This document shows, piece by piece, positions 5,746 through 6,283 of a DNA stretch of 6,283 bases. This DNA is from Pseudomonadota bacterium (lineage in GTDB: Bacteria; Pseudomonadota; Gammaproteobacteria; Burkholderiales; Burkholderiaceae_A), in assembly GCA_002684875.1 (NCBI GenBank), contig NYVY01000019.1, positions 1 through 6,283 on the forward strand, given 5' to 3'. The notes below the pieces were generated by a model. The model ran no database searches. It saw only the letters and a program-made list of their open reading frames with translations, and had not been told where the DNA came from. The translations under genes were made by a program, and so were the position numbers. Every line of letters starts with the position of its first letter. Positions within the stretch are counted from its first letter, which is position 1.

Positions 5746-6283
5746 ATGTTTGTAGGTTCAACAAATAATCAACAAAAACCAGAATCCCAAGTTACACCTT
5801 TTTTCTATCCGCTAAATATAGTCTTCTTTCTTTATATTGGATCTTCTTTATGGGAAATACCCCTGAATCTTCAGAACAAATTATTTATGCATATTTGGCT
5901 TGGTTCATTTGTAATCACTATTTTTTTTGGAATGCTTTTTAAAAAACACTCTATTTTCTTTTCAGGATTAGTGATAATTTTTTGGCTAACTTTTGAAACC
6001 CATCTACTCTTCTTCATGGAGCAGAAATTCCCTACATTGTACTTTTTTTTCCCTTTTCTATTAACGCTAAGTTTAGCAGTTGGTTACCAAACAAAAACTC
6101 AAATAAAATTAATTAGGGGCATTTTATTTGTGAACAGTTTGATTTTTATTCTTGCCCTTCAATTTATAAATCCAGGTCAAGAAAGAGTCTTCATATCTAT
6201 ATCGATCCTTGGAAGCCTAATACTTTTAGGGTGCAGCCAAAGAAAATATTTATCTATCCTTAATTCAGAACGGTCTGAAAACC
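5746..6283 (+). CDS. Six-helix membrane protein, N-terminal part, runs off the right edge
   Basis: This open frame has 179 codons with no stop and continues past the window. A TAA at 5740-5742 blocks upstream extension, so the ATG at 5746 is the first possible start; it has only an A-rich leader and no clear Shine-Dalgarno. After a polar N-terminus (1-17) come six hydrophobic segments at about residues 19-36, 47-65, 69-90, 98-114, 120-141 and 148-163. Positive charges lie after segment 2 (K66, K67), between 4 and 5 (K117, K121) and after 6 (R166, K167), which puts both ends of this region in the cytoplasm. The sequence then turns polar (SILNSERSEN), as if leading to a cytoplasmic domain. Such a layout is common in membrane sensors joined to cyclase, kinase or phosphatase domains, but no such domain is visible. 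Divergent placement beside the T6SS operator suggests a linked role. Confidence 0.75.
   Translation, partial: MFVGSTNNQQKPESQVTPFFYPLNIVFFLYIGSSLWEIPLNLQNKLFMHIWLGSFVITIFFGMLFKKHSIFFSGLVIIFWLTFETHLLFFMEQKFPTLYFFFPFLLTLSLAVGYQTKTQIKLIRGILFVNSLIFILALQFINPGQERVFISISILGSLILLGCSQRKYLSILNSERSEN

Overview
The window is AT-rich and holds the first part of a type VI secretion system (T6SS) operon on the minus strand, so it comes from a Gram-negative bacterium. The proteins resemble the classical proteobacterial T6SS (type i), and a gammaproteobacterium is a reasonable guess. Nothing here, such as an rRNA or housekeeping gene, fixes the species.

Layout, read in the direction of transcription from right to left: an unrecognised acidic, probably coiled-coil protein of 223 residues (5642-4971); a 77-nt gap with promoter-like and operator-like sequence; tssB and tssC, the contractile sheath (4893-4324 and 4313-2841); hcp/tssD, the inner tube (2777-2283); tssE, a gp25-like baseplate protein (2256-1780); and tssF, a baseplate wedge protein (1787-15). 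The window ends about 13 nt after the tssF stop, where the next gene, by T6SS convention tssG, seems to begin. Gaps from tssB to tssF are 10, 63 and 26 nt, followed by an 8-nt overlap. No terminator-like hairpin is visible between these genes, so they look like one operon. The TssB/TssC sheath would polymerise around the Hcp tube from a baseplate that includes TssE and TssF. The membrane complex (TssJLM), TssK, ClpV, VgrG and TssA are not in this window.

On the right, 5746-6283 (+) is a divergent gene running off the edge. Its visible part is a six-helix membrane region whose charges place both ends in the cytoplasm. This suits the membrane sensor half of a larger protein, but that reading is inference.

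The most interesting signal is regulatory. The same perfect 14-bp palindrome, TATACTTTAGTATA (two 6-bp arms, 2-nt centre), occurs in both intergenic regions: at 5687-5700 between the divergent genes and at 4920-4933 upstream of tssB. A degenerate third copy (12 of 14 bases) lies at 4943-4956. At 5687-5700 the palindrome supplies the -10 hexamer (TATACT) of a strong sigma70-type promoter whose -35 is a perfect TTGACA with a 16-bp spacer. This looks like an operator through which one unknown regulator controls both promoter regions of the T6SS cluster.
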